A stretch of 32,059 nt of DNA from Pseudoalteromonas umbrosa (GTDB lineage: Bacteria > Pseudomonadota > Gammaproteobacteria > Enterobacterales > Alteromonadaceae). The position numbers and the translations under genes are program-made. Of this stretch, positions 24,976 to 32,059 are shown one piece after another. The first letter of the stretch is position 1; each line of letters begins with the position of its first letter. The stretch lies in the NCBI RefSeq assembly GCF_030125375.1, contig NZ_JASJUU010000025.1:1-32059 (forward strand). The letters run 5' to 3'. The notes beneath the pieces were generated by a model. That model did no database searches and was not told the origin of the DNA. It was given only the letters and a program-made list of their open reading frames with translations.

Positions 24976-27900
24976 TTAGTTTTGTACCTTTATTCTATAA
25001 AATAACGCATAGAGTACAGGCACAATACCAAGTGTTAGTAAGGTAGAAAACAGCAAACCGCCCATGATCCCAAGTGCCATCGGCTCCCACATTTCTCCTC
25101 CACCCAAATACAATGGGATAAGACCAAACACGGTCGTTGCAGTCGTTAATAAAATCGGTCGCATACGTTGCTGTGCGGCTGAGATAATCCCCTCCACAGG
25201 ATTATTCGGTGTATTCTCAAGCTCAATTTTAATCCGCTCTAACAATACAATTGCATTGTTTATAACAATACCTGCCAAAGAAATAATGCCAAGTAAAGTC
25301 ATGAAGCCAAAAAATGACTGCCCTACTAGTAGACCCAAGATCACGCCAATAAATCCCAATGGAATTGTAGTCAGCACAATAATTGACTTACGGATCGAGT
25401 TAAATTGACCTATCAGCAAGATAACGATAATAAATACCGCTATAGGCATTTTATCTGCAATAGACTGATTAGCTTTACCAGAAGACTCTGCCTCACCACC
25501 CAATTCATATGAGTACCCAAATGGCCAGTTTTGCTTTTGCTCTTCCAACCAAGGCACTAATGCTGCAAATCCTTCGTTCGCCGTAATGCCATCAAGCTGC
25601 GCACCCACTGCAACAGTTTTTAAACGGTCACGTCGTAAGATCTGAGCACTTTCCCAAACCACTTCAATATCTGCAACCTGTTTTAAAGGAACCGATGCAC
25701 CCGTAGCTTGTGAATAAACCATCATGGCTTCCAATTTGCCAATATCATCTCTGTCAGCGGCTACAGAGCGCAAGGTAACAGGTATTAACTCATTTCCTTC
25801 GCGGTATTGTGTAAGCTCCAAGCCACTAAAGCCTGTTTGTAATGAACTTGCGATATCTTTGCTCGATACACCCACACGTCGAGCACGTGTTTGATTAATT
25901 TTGATCTGTACCTTTTTACTTGGCAAACCCCAATCATCACTGATTGCTTTAAGCCCCGGAGTCTCCGCCATTTTCGCCTTCAACTGGTCGACAATCGCCA
26001 TCAAGGTATCTTGATCATCACCAGAAAGCCGGATCTCTACCGGGTTAGCTATCGGTGCACCATTTTCAATCTTTCGCTGCTTAATCAATAAGTCAGGGTG
26101 TCGACTTAAAGCATACTGCTCAATATCTAGCATCAAATCATCAATCAGTTGATACGAAGTGGTACTGACAATCATCAACGCATAGTTTGAACTCGTTGGC
26201 TCTGGCGTATGAGTTAATAAGAATCTGGGACCACCATTACCAACATAACTGACCCACTGCGTAACCCCCTCAAGACGCTCGGTTGATACCAATAGCTCAT
26301 TTTGAATATAAGCTTCCATGTCTTTTACCAAAGCTTCGGTTGTTTCTAACCGAGTACCGATTGGCAGCTCTAACTCAACTTTAAAATAGTCACGATCTGA
26401 AGGTGGGAAAAATAGTTTCGGAATTAACTGCATGCCTTGCAGCGCAATAAAAAATGCAGCCACACATGCCATCAACGTGGTCCAGCGGTGGCGGATCATG
26501 GTGGTTAAAAGGTTTTTATAAGTTAAATACACACCCGTGTTGTAATCAGCAGCTTGTGATTTCACACGTGTAAAGTACACACATAACATAGGGATCATAG
26601 TCATGGCCAGCAACCATGAACATAACAAAGTAATGGTCACAACCTTGAACAATGAAGCCGTATACTCACCTGTCGATGATTCAGCTAAAAAAATGGGTAA
26701 AAACGCAGCCCCAGTGGTCAACGACGACACTAACAAAGGCACTTTTAATTCATCTGCCGAGTCAACCGCAGCATCTATCGAAGCCTTGCCGCGCTCCATT
26801 TGTACCATGATGTTTTCAGACATCACGATACCATTATCGACCAACATCCCAAGCGCGATAATGAGTGCAGCTAGTGAAATTTGATCAATACTAATATGGA
26901 AAAATGACATTACCAAAATACCAAAGACCATACTCATTGGAATAAGGCTGGCAACAATAAGGCCTGTTCTTAGCCCCAAAGTAAATAACATCACTAAGGT
27001 AACAACCAATACCGCTTGCAAAAGATTGGAGACAAAGTCACTGACCTTTTGTTCGACTTCTTTAGGTAAGAAAGAAAGCAACTTAAATTCAACGCCAATG
27101 GGATAAACACTTTCTAAGTAATTCAGGGTTTCTAGTACTTGCTCGCCCAAAGCAATATTATTACCGCCTTGTCGCATAGAAATGGCGATCGTTAAACCTT
27201 CATCTAAGCCCACTCGTACCTTAGACTTTGCGGGGTCTACATAATCACGATAAACAACGGCAATATCAGACAGTAGCAATACCTGTTCGCTACCCGGTAC
27301 ATTAATGATGGTATTGGCAATATCTTCTACTGACTCAAAATTGCCGCTCGGCTCAAGTGCGAGAGTTTCATCATTGATATAAATAGAACCACCAGGGTTA
27401 ACAATATTACGTGAGGCAAGCTGCTCTTTCAGCTGGTTAGGTGAAATGCCAAGGGCACCAAGCCGCGCGTTTTCAAATTCAATAAATACACGCTGCTCTT
27501 GGTTACCATAAATTTCTACCTTTGCTGCCTCGGGTAATCGTAACAAGGTGTCCCTCACCTGTTCAGCGACATCTTCCAATTCGCGATAGGTATACCCTTC
27601 TGCGGTAAGCCCAATAACAATACCGAACACATCCCCAAATTCATCGTTTACAATAGGAGTTTGCGCATCACTGGGTAAGTCTTTTTCAATACTCTGGATC
27701 TTACGCCGTAGGTTATCCCAGATAGGGCGCATATTCTTATAGCTTTCCTTGATATTAACGCTAACGATAGATACGCCTGTTTTGGAGGTGCTACTGACAA
27801 AATCTAATTCTGGGATCTGCTGTACAACCTTCTCTATTTGGTCGGTGACAAGCTCTTCTACTCGCTGTGGGCTAGCTCCGGGGAAGTAAGTAACCACTTG

Positions 27901-28035
27901 CGCCGTTCTAATAATAAAACCAGGATCGTAATCTTTTGGCATTTTATTAAACGAGATGATCCCAAAAAATAGCAATGCAGCTATCAGTACCCAAGTTGTC
28001 CGATTATTTTCTAATGCAAGTCTGGTTATATTCAC
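24976..28035 (-). CDS. RND efflux permease (AcrB/HAE superfamily)
   Basis: A 1019-residue inner-membrane pump subunit, full length for the AcrB superfamily: TM1 near 14-30, a large periplasmic loop with YFPGASPQRVEELV (porter motif), TM2-6 at about 335-490, a second loop, and TM8-12 from about 855. The TM4 relay motif reads LGMLVDNGIVMSEN, giving D400 and N401 where AcrB has two Asp; the TM10 motif GIVINNAIVLLE has N926 at the AcrB Lys940 position. It should export drugs, lipophilic compounds or metabolites by proton exchange. The start overlaps the adaptor stop by 4 nt. No outer-membrane channel gene is in this operon, so a TolC-like protein encoded elsewhere is needed. Confidence 0.95.
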   Translation of the reverse strand: MNITRLALENNRTTWVLIAALLFFGIISFNKMPKDYDPGFIIRTAQVVTYFPGASPQRVEELVTDQIEKVVQQIPELDFVSSTSKTGVSIVSVNIKESYKNMRPIWDNLRRKIQSIEKDLPSDAQTPIVNDEFGDVFGIVIGLTAEGYTYRELEDVAEQVRDTLLRLPEAAKVEIYGNQEQRVFIEFENARLGALGISPNQLKEQLASRNIVNPGGSIYINDETLALEPSGNFESVEDIANTIINVPGSEQVLLLSDIAVVYRDYVDPAKSKVRVGLDEGLTIAISMRQGGNNIALGEQVLETLNYLESVYPIGVEFKLLSFLPKEVEQKVSDFVSNLLQAVLVVTLVMLFTLGLRTGLIVASLIPMSMVFGILVMSFFHISIDQISLAALIIALGMLVDNGIVMSENIMVQMERGKASIDAAVDSADELKVPLLVSSLTTGAAFLPIFLAESSTGEYTASLFKVVTITLLCSWLLAMTMIPMLCVYFTRVKSQAADYNTGVYLTYKNLLTTMIRHRWTTLMACVAAFFIALQGMQLIPKLFFPPSDRDYFKVELELPIGTRLETTEALVKDMEAYIQNELLVSTERLEGVTQWVSYVGNGGPRFLLTHTPEPTSSNYALMIVSTTSYQLIDDLMLDIEQYALSRHPDLLIKQRKIENGAPIANPVEIRLSGDDQDTLMAIVDQLKAKMAETPGLKAISDDWGLPSKKVQIKINQTRARRVGVSSKDIASSLQTGFSGLELTQYREGNELIPVTLRSVAADRDDIGKLEAMMVYSQATGASVPLKQVADIEVVWESAQILRRDRLKTVAVGAQLDGITANEGFAALVPWLEEQKQNWPFGYSYELGGEAESSGKANQSIADKMPIAVFIIVILLIGQFNSIRKSIIVLTTIPLGFIGVILGLLVGQSFFGFMTLLGIISLAGIVINNAIVLLERIKIELENTPNNPVEGIISAAQQRMRPILLTTATTVFGLIPLYLGGGEMWEPMALGIMGGLLFSTLLTLGIVPVLYALFYRIKVQN

Positions 28036-29105
28036 TGGACCTCCTTGTTAAATTTTACAAGTTGGCCTGCGCTCACTTTACTCATACCAGCAGTAACAAC
28101 ATAAGCGCCTTCAGATACTCCACTGATAACTGGGAAACCTAGGGTAGAAACCTCACCAATCACAACAGGGTTTTTCTCAATTTTTCCTTTACCTGCCCCA
28201 GCAGACTCCACTGTCCATACAAAATTACCGGATGCATCTTTGAGCACAGTTTTTATTGGTAAGTAGAGACCACTTTTATTCACATCAGCGCCTTTGGCAA
28301 GCACCTTTGCTGTCATGCCCGGTAAGATGTTGTAACCCTCAGGGCGCGTCATGCTGAGAGTAACCTCATAGGCTTTTGTTACCTCATCAGCTTGTGTGCT
28401 CACTTCAACAAAGTCTAATGGAAAGGTTTTATCAGGGATCCCTGAAAACTCTGCAATAATGTGTTTAGGCGCATCTTTTGAGACTTTAATCATTAAGCTC
28501 TCGGGCACATTGACCTTAAGCGTTACATGCTTGATATCTTGCAGTGTTGCAACAACTTGCTTGGCTTGCACCTCTTCAAAACGCTCTATGTAAGTGCGTG
28601 CCACAACACCCGAAAATGATGCTTTTAAGCTTGTGTAAGACAAGTTGTTTTTTGCATTCGCCAATTTACTTTTTGCACTAGTAAAGTGGGACTGTAGTTG
28701 GTCATAATCAGATTGCGAAATCGTACCGGATTTAATAAGTTGTTTAGCACGCCTAAAGTCAGCCTGTGCTTTATTATAATTAGCCTGCGCTTCATCTAAA
28801 GAAAGTTTGTATTCTGTTGCATCTAACTTAGCAATAACATCACCAAGCTGAATTTCTTGCCCCTGCTTTACTAACAACTCGGTAACTTCACCTGGTACTT
28901 TAAATGATAGATCCGCAGAAGATGCAGCATCAACCACCGCAGGGAATTCCACCAAAGGACCATCGACTTGTGAAGACAGCAATAATGTCCTCACTGGACG
29001 AAGCTGCTCTGATTGCTCTTGCTCTGATTTTTGCTCTGAACAACCAATTAATGCCAAGCAAAATATTGCCATAACACCTAGCTGCTTGCCTTTTATTATC
29101 TTCAT
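28032..29105 (-). CDS. RND periplasmic adaptor (membrane-fusion) lipoprotein
   Basis: A 357-residue MFP/HlyD-type adaptor that links the RND permease to an outer-membrane channel. The signal peptide ends in a lipobox LIGC with lipidated C22. The lipoyl halves are VPGEVTELLVKQGQEIQLGD and LKASFSGVVARTYI, flanking a helical hairpin (DEAQANYNKAQADFRRAKQL, then SDYDQLQSHFTSAKSKLANA). Beta-barrel and membrane-proximal segments follow (LPGMTAKV and ASGNFVWTVE). I chose the start at 29105 (MKIIKGK) because AGGAG lies 5 nt before it; an in-frame ATG at 29132 would add nine residues and overlap the upstream gene. Its stop overlaps the permease start (ATGA), so the two are coupled. Confidence 0.94.
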   Translation of the reverse strand: MKIIKGKQLGVMAIFCLALIGCSEQKSEQEQSEQLRPVRTLLLSSQVDGPLVEFPAVVDAASSADLSFKVPGEVTELLVKQGQEIQLGDVIAKLDATEYKLSLDEAQANYNKAQADFRRAKQLIKSGTISQSDYDQLQSHFTSAKSKLANAKNNLSYTSLKASFSGVVARTYIERFEEVQAKQVVATLQDIKHVTLKVNVPESLMIKVSKDAPKHIIAEFSGIPDKTFPLDFVEVSTQADEVTKAYEVTLSMTRPEGYNILPGMTAKVLAKGADVNKSGLYLPIKTVLKDASGNFVWTVESAGAGKGKIEKNPVVIGEVSTLGFPVISGVSEGAYVVTAGMSKVSAGQLVKFNKEVQ

Positions 29106-29121
29106 AAAAGCTCCTTTAGTT

Positions 29122-29820
29122 TTACTGAACATTACGATGTTGAGTCATCGCAGTAACAAAATTATCTATCCAAACATCAAGTACGGCCTTAACCGTTTCA
29201 ACATTCTCAGTACCATCAGCCTTCAGTACCGAATCCAATTCTTTATGTGCAGTCATCATTACCACTGGTGCCTTCCGGCTCCCTAAATAGAACGCTGACT
29301 CCAGTGACACATGTGTTAAAGCCTCGGTTTGCTCTGTCGCGGCTAAATACGCAGTTTTGCCCGCGTTATACACTAATCTAATAGGTACAAAGTCTCTTAC
29401 TTGTAATGAAATGGGTTCAAATTGCACATCAGTAAAAGCGCCTTCAATTGTCAGTACAGTGTCATCTGCACCTTCGGGTTTTGTCGTTACAACTTTATAG
29501 TAAGGACTCAGTTTGATTTGCATTTGCGACTGCATGTAATGACTTAGCTTAGCAACATGCTGAGGGTTAATGTTTAAAAACTCTGATTCAGAAGCGTTAA
29601 TCCACACTTCAAACTGAGGAATATAGAGCACTTCGATTTTACTTAACACTTCTCTATTGAATGTGTTATCGACGAATAAGTTGGTGTCTTCGTAGTCATC
29701 AGAGGGGAGTAATACATCATAATTGGGTAAAAAACCTGAACGCGTATTATTTGAGCTCGAAGCACAGGCGGATAACATACATACCAAAGCGACAATCAAT
29801 ACTACTTTAAACCAAGTCAT
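29122..29820 (-). CDS. DUF3313-like lipoprotein, first gene of the RND operon
   Basis: A 232-residue predicted lipoprotein: the signal peptide MTWFKVVLIVALVCMLSAC ends in a lipobox LSAC with C19. The mature start SGFLPNYDVLLP matches what I recall of DUF3313 lipoproteins; later segments include VLYIPQFEVWIN and LTIEGAFTDVQFEPISLQVRDF. Function in this family is not established. The start at 29820 is chosen for a GGAG ribosome site 5 nt upstream; ATG at 29832 and a longer frame from 29916 are possible but less good. The gene ends 16 nt before the adaptor start, so it is likely co-transcribed with the efflux pump and may assist it at the envelope. Confidence 0.85.
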   Translation of the reverse strand: MTWFKVVLIVALVCMLSACASSSNNTRSGFLPNYDVLLPSDDYEDTNLFVDNTFNREVLSKIEVLYIPQFEVWINASESEFLNINPQHVAKLSHYMQSQMQIKLSPYYKVVTTKPEGADDTVLTIEGAFTDVQFEPISLQVRDFVPIRLVYNAGKTAYLAATEQTEALTHVSLESAFYLGSRKAPVVMMTAHKELDSVLKADGTENVETVKAVLDVWIDNFVTAMTQHRNVQ

Positions 29821-29919
29821 AAGCTGCTCCATATTCAATTCATTTCCAGTGGTTTTAACACAATCACAAGCAAGCCTCTGATCTCTTTTGAAATCAAATG
29901 TAACCTGTGAATACAAATA

Positions 29920-29937
29920 AATTTAAGTTCTTAAATT
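29920..29937. promoter_or_regulatory. 18-bp palindrome, candidate operator of the RND operon
   Basis: AATTTAAG-TT-CTTAAATT has perfect 8-bp arms, about 100 bp before the first gene of the efflux operon. RND operons are often controlled by dimeric repressors, but no regulator gene is adjacent; AT-rich context makes chance palindromes easier. Confidence 0.4.
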
Positions 29938-30105
29938 AAGACGAATAGCTCAGACTGCGAATCATGGATTTAGTGCAAAATAATTTTTATTTTTGCTTAA
30001 CAAGCACGTATTCCAAAGCTGATGTTATATTTATGTAACGTAAGTATATGATATGGAAGTATAGCTTAAAAGGGGTCTGTTAATTTATAAAAATAGTTTT
30101 GGTGG

Positions 30106-30136
30106 GATAAGCTGAAATATAAGACCTCAGCTTATC
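30106..30136 (-). terminator. hairpin after lexA, candidate transcript end
   Basis: GATAAGCTGA and TCAGCTTATC form a perfect 10-bp stem with an 11-nt loop, 17 bp after the lexA stop. On the minus strand no T-run follows immediately, so termination strength is unclear. Confidence 0.45.
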
Positions 30137-30153
30137 AGGCAATCAAAAAAACG

Positions 30154-30765
30154 TTACAGGTTACCGCGGATCACACCGACAGCGAGACCTTCAATATTGA
30201 AAACTTCTTGCTCTAGGTCAACTTCAATCGGAGAGAAGTCTTCATTCTCAGCATGTAAGAATACTTTTTTGCCGACTTTTTCAAAACGCTTAACGGTGAC
30301 GTCTTCCTCAACACGAGCAACAACAACTTGCCCGTTATTGGCAACTTGTGTTCTATGAACAGCAAGCAAGTCACCATCCATTATACCGATATTTTTCATG
30401 CTCATGCCATTAACACGAAGTAGGTAATCAGCAGATGGCTGGAACATACCTGGATCTACTTGGCAATGATTCTCTATGTGCTCTTGCGCCAAAATAGGCT
30501 CACCAGCAGCTACTCGGCCTACCAGAGGCAAACCAAGTTGCTCTGGCTCATCCGCTTCGACCAAACGAATACCACGACTGGCGCCAGGTACCATTTCGAT
30601 GACCCCTTTTTTAGCAAGCGCTTTCAAATGCTCTTCTGCCGCATTGGCACTGCGAAAACCAAGAGACTCGGCAATTTCCGCACGAGTCGGTGGCATACCT
30701 GTGTCTTTGATAAAAACTTTGATCAGTTCGAATACTTGTTCTTGTCGTTTTGTTAAAGGTCGCAT
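30154..30765 (-). CDS. lexA: LexA repressor
   Basis: A 203-residue SOS master repressor. The N-terminal winged helix-turn-helix (1-70) starts MRPLTKRQEQVFELIKVFI and contains GMPPTRAEIAESLGFRSANA. The S24 peptidase-like domain has the self-cleavage site at A87-G88 in VGRVAAGEP and the catalytic pair S122 (GMSMKNIG) and K159 (VTVKRF). It ends IEGLAVGVIRG, as in E. coli, and length is normal (E. coli LexA 202). Two LexA-type operator sites and an overlapping sigma-70 promoter lie directly upstream, showing autoregulation. The ribosome site is weak. No sulA- or dinF-like gene follows; the next gene in that direction is the RND operon. Confidence 0.98.
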   Translation of the reverse strand: MRPLTKRQEQVFELIKVFIKDTGMPPTRAEIAESLGFRSANAAEEHLKALAKKGVIEMVPGASRGIRLVEADEPEQLGLPLVGRVAAGEPILAQEHIENHCQVDPGMFQPSADYLLRVNGMSMKNIGIMDGDLLAVHRTQVANNGQVVVARVEEDVTVKRFEKVGKKVFLHAENEDFSPIEVDLEQEVFNIEGLAVGVIRGNL

Positions 30766-30769
30766 ATAA

Positions 30770-30785
30770 CTGGTTTTCCATACAG
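30770..30785. promoter_or_regulatory. second LexA box (one mismatch)
   Basis: CTGG-N8-ACAG on the plus strand differs from the CTGT-N8-ACAG core at one base. It lies 5 bp before the lexA start codon and 24 bp (start to start) from the stronger box, in line with the double operator of enterobacterial lexA. Confidence 0.65.
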
Positions 30786-30793
30786 TGCATTTA

Positions 30794-30809
30794 CTGTGAG
30801 TATATACAG
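30794..30809. promoter_or_regulatory. LexA box of lexA
   Basis: CTGTGAGTATATACAG is a perfect CTGT-N8-ACAG operator. Read on the minus strand it is CTGTATATACTCACAG, the same as I recall for one of the two E. coli lexA operators. It covers the -10 region of the lexA promoter. Confidence 0.93.
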
Positions 30810-30826
30810 TTAAAATTAAATCGCAA
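30799..30826 (-). promoter_or_regulatory. sigma-70 promoter of lexA
   Basis: On the minus strand TTGCGA (30826-30821), 16-bp spacer, TATACT (30804-30799). The -10 is inside the LexA box, so bound LexA would block RNA polymerase; transcription would start about 27 nt before the ATG. Confidence 0.65.
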
Positions 30827-31900
30827 TGCTAAACCACTAATACTTGTCTGAATCACGAAAACTATTTAGAGCGAGAAAGCAACCTTAAGAGAACATTACT
30901 TTATGAACCCAACAGTGTAACTAACAATTTTTCTTAATCACTAGTAGTAAAGCTAGGATATAAACTTACATCTGAAGCCATGATGGTAACAATAAAATCT
31001 TTAGGCAGTTAATGATAATTGACACCGCCCTCAAGTGCTGGGATTCTCAAACTTATCTAGTAAATATAATTTAAACCCCTTACAGAGTTAAAACCAGATC
31101 CTAATAAAAACATAAAACCGATTAAAGCCAACATTTGAATACTAAGTTTATTTAGAAGAAGAAAATAATAAAAAGTTCAAAACTCACATCTTGTTTTATT
31201 TATATTAAAAAGAACAGAATTTAAAAAACTAAGATTAAAACATCAGATTTAAAAGCATAGACAGCTTTTTCGATGAGCTATTAGATACAGGCTTTATTAA
31301 GTTAAAGTTGTATAAATACTTGGACATGCTCTAGTACCTTTCACTTACAAGCTTTGAAGAAGCTATCAGCGACCTGTTATGTCACGTAAGCTATATCATA
31401 ATTTATAATTTTGATATTTTTCCTTTTAAGCTTTCATAAAACCCATTTATTTACTTGTTTATATAAATAGACCTAGTGACATTTTCATCATGTAGTATAA
31501 AAAAATAAAGCACCACAAAAATAAAAATTAAAAACAGCCGGATCAACCTATAAAAACCATATATAGAATATAGAAAGTGACTAGATACTTGTAGCCTTCA
31601 ATAAATAAAGTTTTAAGATGTAAAAAACTCTGGTTATAACTAAAGTTACATATCTTCTTGTAAAAGTGCCGACTTTCGACCTTCAAAAACTACTCCATAA
31701 TTCTCATAGGGTAGACACTACAACATATTGTATTACATAACATGGCCAAGTATACGAGCTTAATAGACAGTAACTTTTGTCAAAGCCGATAACCGTTTTA
31801 TCTTATCCTGTCGTTCAAAATTAGCGACAGCGAACGCAGTGAGTACGCTCTTTTTGCGCAAGGTGAAATGAGCCGTTTTAACCACTGCTAAGGGACTTAA
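30827..31900. other. AT-rich region without recognisable genes
   Basis: About 1.07 kb between the lexA promoter and the rrn-type terminator holds no convincing coding frame, tRNA or mobile-element end. It is extremely AT-rich (for example 12 of 60 bases at 31141-31200 are G or C) until about 31780, and stop codons are frequent in all frames. A copy of a 16-bp direct repeat is at 31821-31836. It may be decayed sequence or hold an unrecognised small RNA. Confidence 0.6.
31821..31836. repeat. direct repeat copy 1 (TTAGCGACAGCGAACG)
   Basis: The 16-bp sequence is found again at 32044-32059, at the very end of the window, 223 bp away in the same orientation, and a CAAAA tract precedes both. The second copy is cut by the window edge, so the true repeat may be longer. 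Confidence 0.85.
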
Positions 31901-31904
31901 ACGC

Positions 31905-31940
31905 AAAAAAGCCCGACTCTTTCGAATCGGGCTTTCTTTT
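31905..31940 (-). terminator. rrn-type intrinsic terminator
   Basis: On the minus strand GAAAGCCCGA-TTCGAAAGAG-TCGGGCTTTTTT folds into a 6-bp GC-rich stem, extended past a mismatch by two more pairs, and is followed by six T. It lies downstream of the 5S-like remnant, as expected for the end of an rRNA operon transcribed leftwards. Confidence 0.88.
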
Positions 31941-31972
31941 ATTTGGCGCTTTTGGTGCGCTACGCAGTAGAA

Positions 31973-32032
31973 TGTCCTACTTTCACATGGGAAAGACTCG
32001 CCGTCCGCCCCACACACTATCATCGGCGCTAT
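31973..32032 (-). pseudogene. 5S rRNA remnant (3' half, altered)
   Basis: On the minus strand ATAGCGCCGATGATAGTGTG and CCCATGTGAAAGTAGGACA match the 3' half of gammaproteobacterial 5S rRNA (helix IV and loop E region). Between GGGG and CCC the usual short loop is replaced by about 16 extra bases. The expected 5' half is missing: the preceding sequence (to 32059) is unrelated, and the end does not give the usual ATCGCCAAGC closing strand. It is therefore a truncated or mosaic 5S copy rather than a normal gene, sitting just before an rrn-type terminator. Intact rRNA genes may lie beyond the window. Confidence 0.65.
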
Positions 32033-32043
32033 CGTGCAAAAGG

Positions 32044-32059
32044 TTAGCGACAGCGAACG
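32044..32059. repeat. direct repeat copy 2 (window edge)
   Basis: Identical to 31821-31836 over all 16 bases available before the window ends. Together the copies bracket the terminator and the 5S-like remnant. Confidence 0.85.

Larger units (their letters stand above)
29821..30153. other. intergenic region upstream of the RND operon and downstream of lexA
   Basis: This 333-bp AT-rich stretch should hold the RND operon promoter (minus strand) and the lexA transcript end. It contains an 18-bp palindrome (29920-29937) and an inverted repeat after lexA (30106-30136). I see no additional gene and no convincing -35/-10 pair. Confidence 0.6.

Noticed and set aside
25064..25408. 114-residue plus-strand open frame
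   Set aside because: It is antisense to the RND permease, whose frame is full length with conserved motifs.
30782..30797. ACAG-N8-CTGT between the two LexA boxes
   Set aside because: The half-sites are in the wrong orientation for a LexA operator; it arises from the ends of the two real boxes.
31760..32023. 87-residue minus-strand open frame
   Set aside because: It runs through the 5S-like remnant and the rrn-type terminator, so it is not a protein gene.
1..32059. Insertion sequences, prophage genes, tRNA genes or integrase sites
   Set aside because: No transposase, integrase, phage or tRNA-like sequence was found on either strand.

Overview
The window looks like chromosome of a marine gammaproteobacterium of the Pseudoalteromonas/Alteromonadales type. 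This is inferred from the enterobacterial-like LexA, EF-P, EpmA and EpmB proteins, a LexA operator like the one at E. coli lexA, a 5S-rRNA-like fragment of gammaproteobacterial type, moderately low G+C, and the signalling, chemotaxis and efflux gene mix. No genus can be proved from the sequence alone.

Left part (1-13755, minus strand): one uninterrupted reading frame for a giant exported surface protein. It has at least 4585 codons and its C-terminus lies outside the window. A Sec signal peptide read from a TTG start is followed by about 1400 residues of DUF11-type beta-sandwich modules, one SdrD/Cna-B-like module, then 25 tandem copies of a 116-residue (exactly 348-bp) SdrD-B-like repeat, each with a Ca-binding-type acidic loop, plus a divergent copy and the start of another at the window edge. 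Upstream on the same strand lie a hybrid histidine kinase (13935-16094) and a DesK/DesR-type two-component pair (16194-17912), so signalling genes lead into the giant gene.

Middle part (18035-24845): a drug/metabolite transporter and a glycerophosphodiester phosphodiesterase with overlapping ends; a methyl-accepting chemotaxis protein with almost no periplasmic domain; the complete EF-P beta-lysylation set (efp and epmA on minus, epmB divergent); a small YjfB-like protein behind a near-consensus sigma-28 flagellar promoter; an unknown 97-residue protein; and a DUF3016 secreted protein.

Right part (24976-32059): an RND efflux operon (DUF3313-like lipoprotein, lipoprotein adaptor, RND permease) transcribed leftwards; lexA with its own promoter and two LexA boxes; about 1 kb of very AT-rich DNA with no gene; then an rrn-type intrinsic terminator and a mosaic 5S rRNA remnant at the window edge, with a 16-bp direct repeat on both sides. 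Several intrinsic terminators (21006, 22054, 24327, 31905) mark clear transcription-unit ends. No IS element, prophage, CRISPR array or tRNA was seen.
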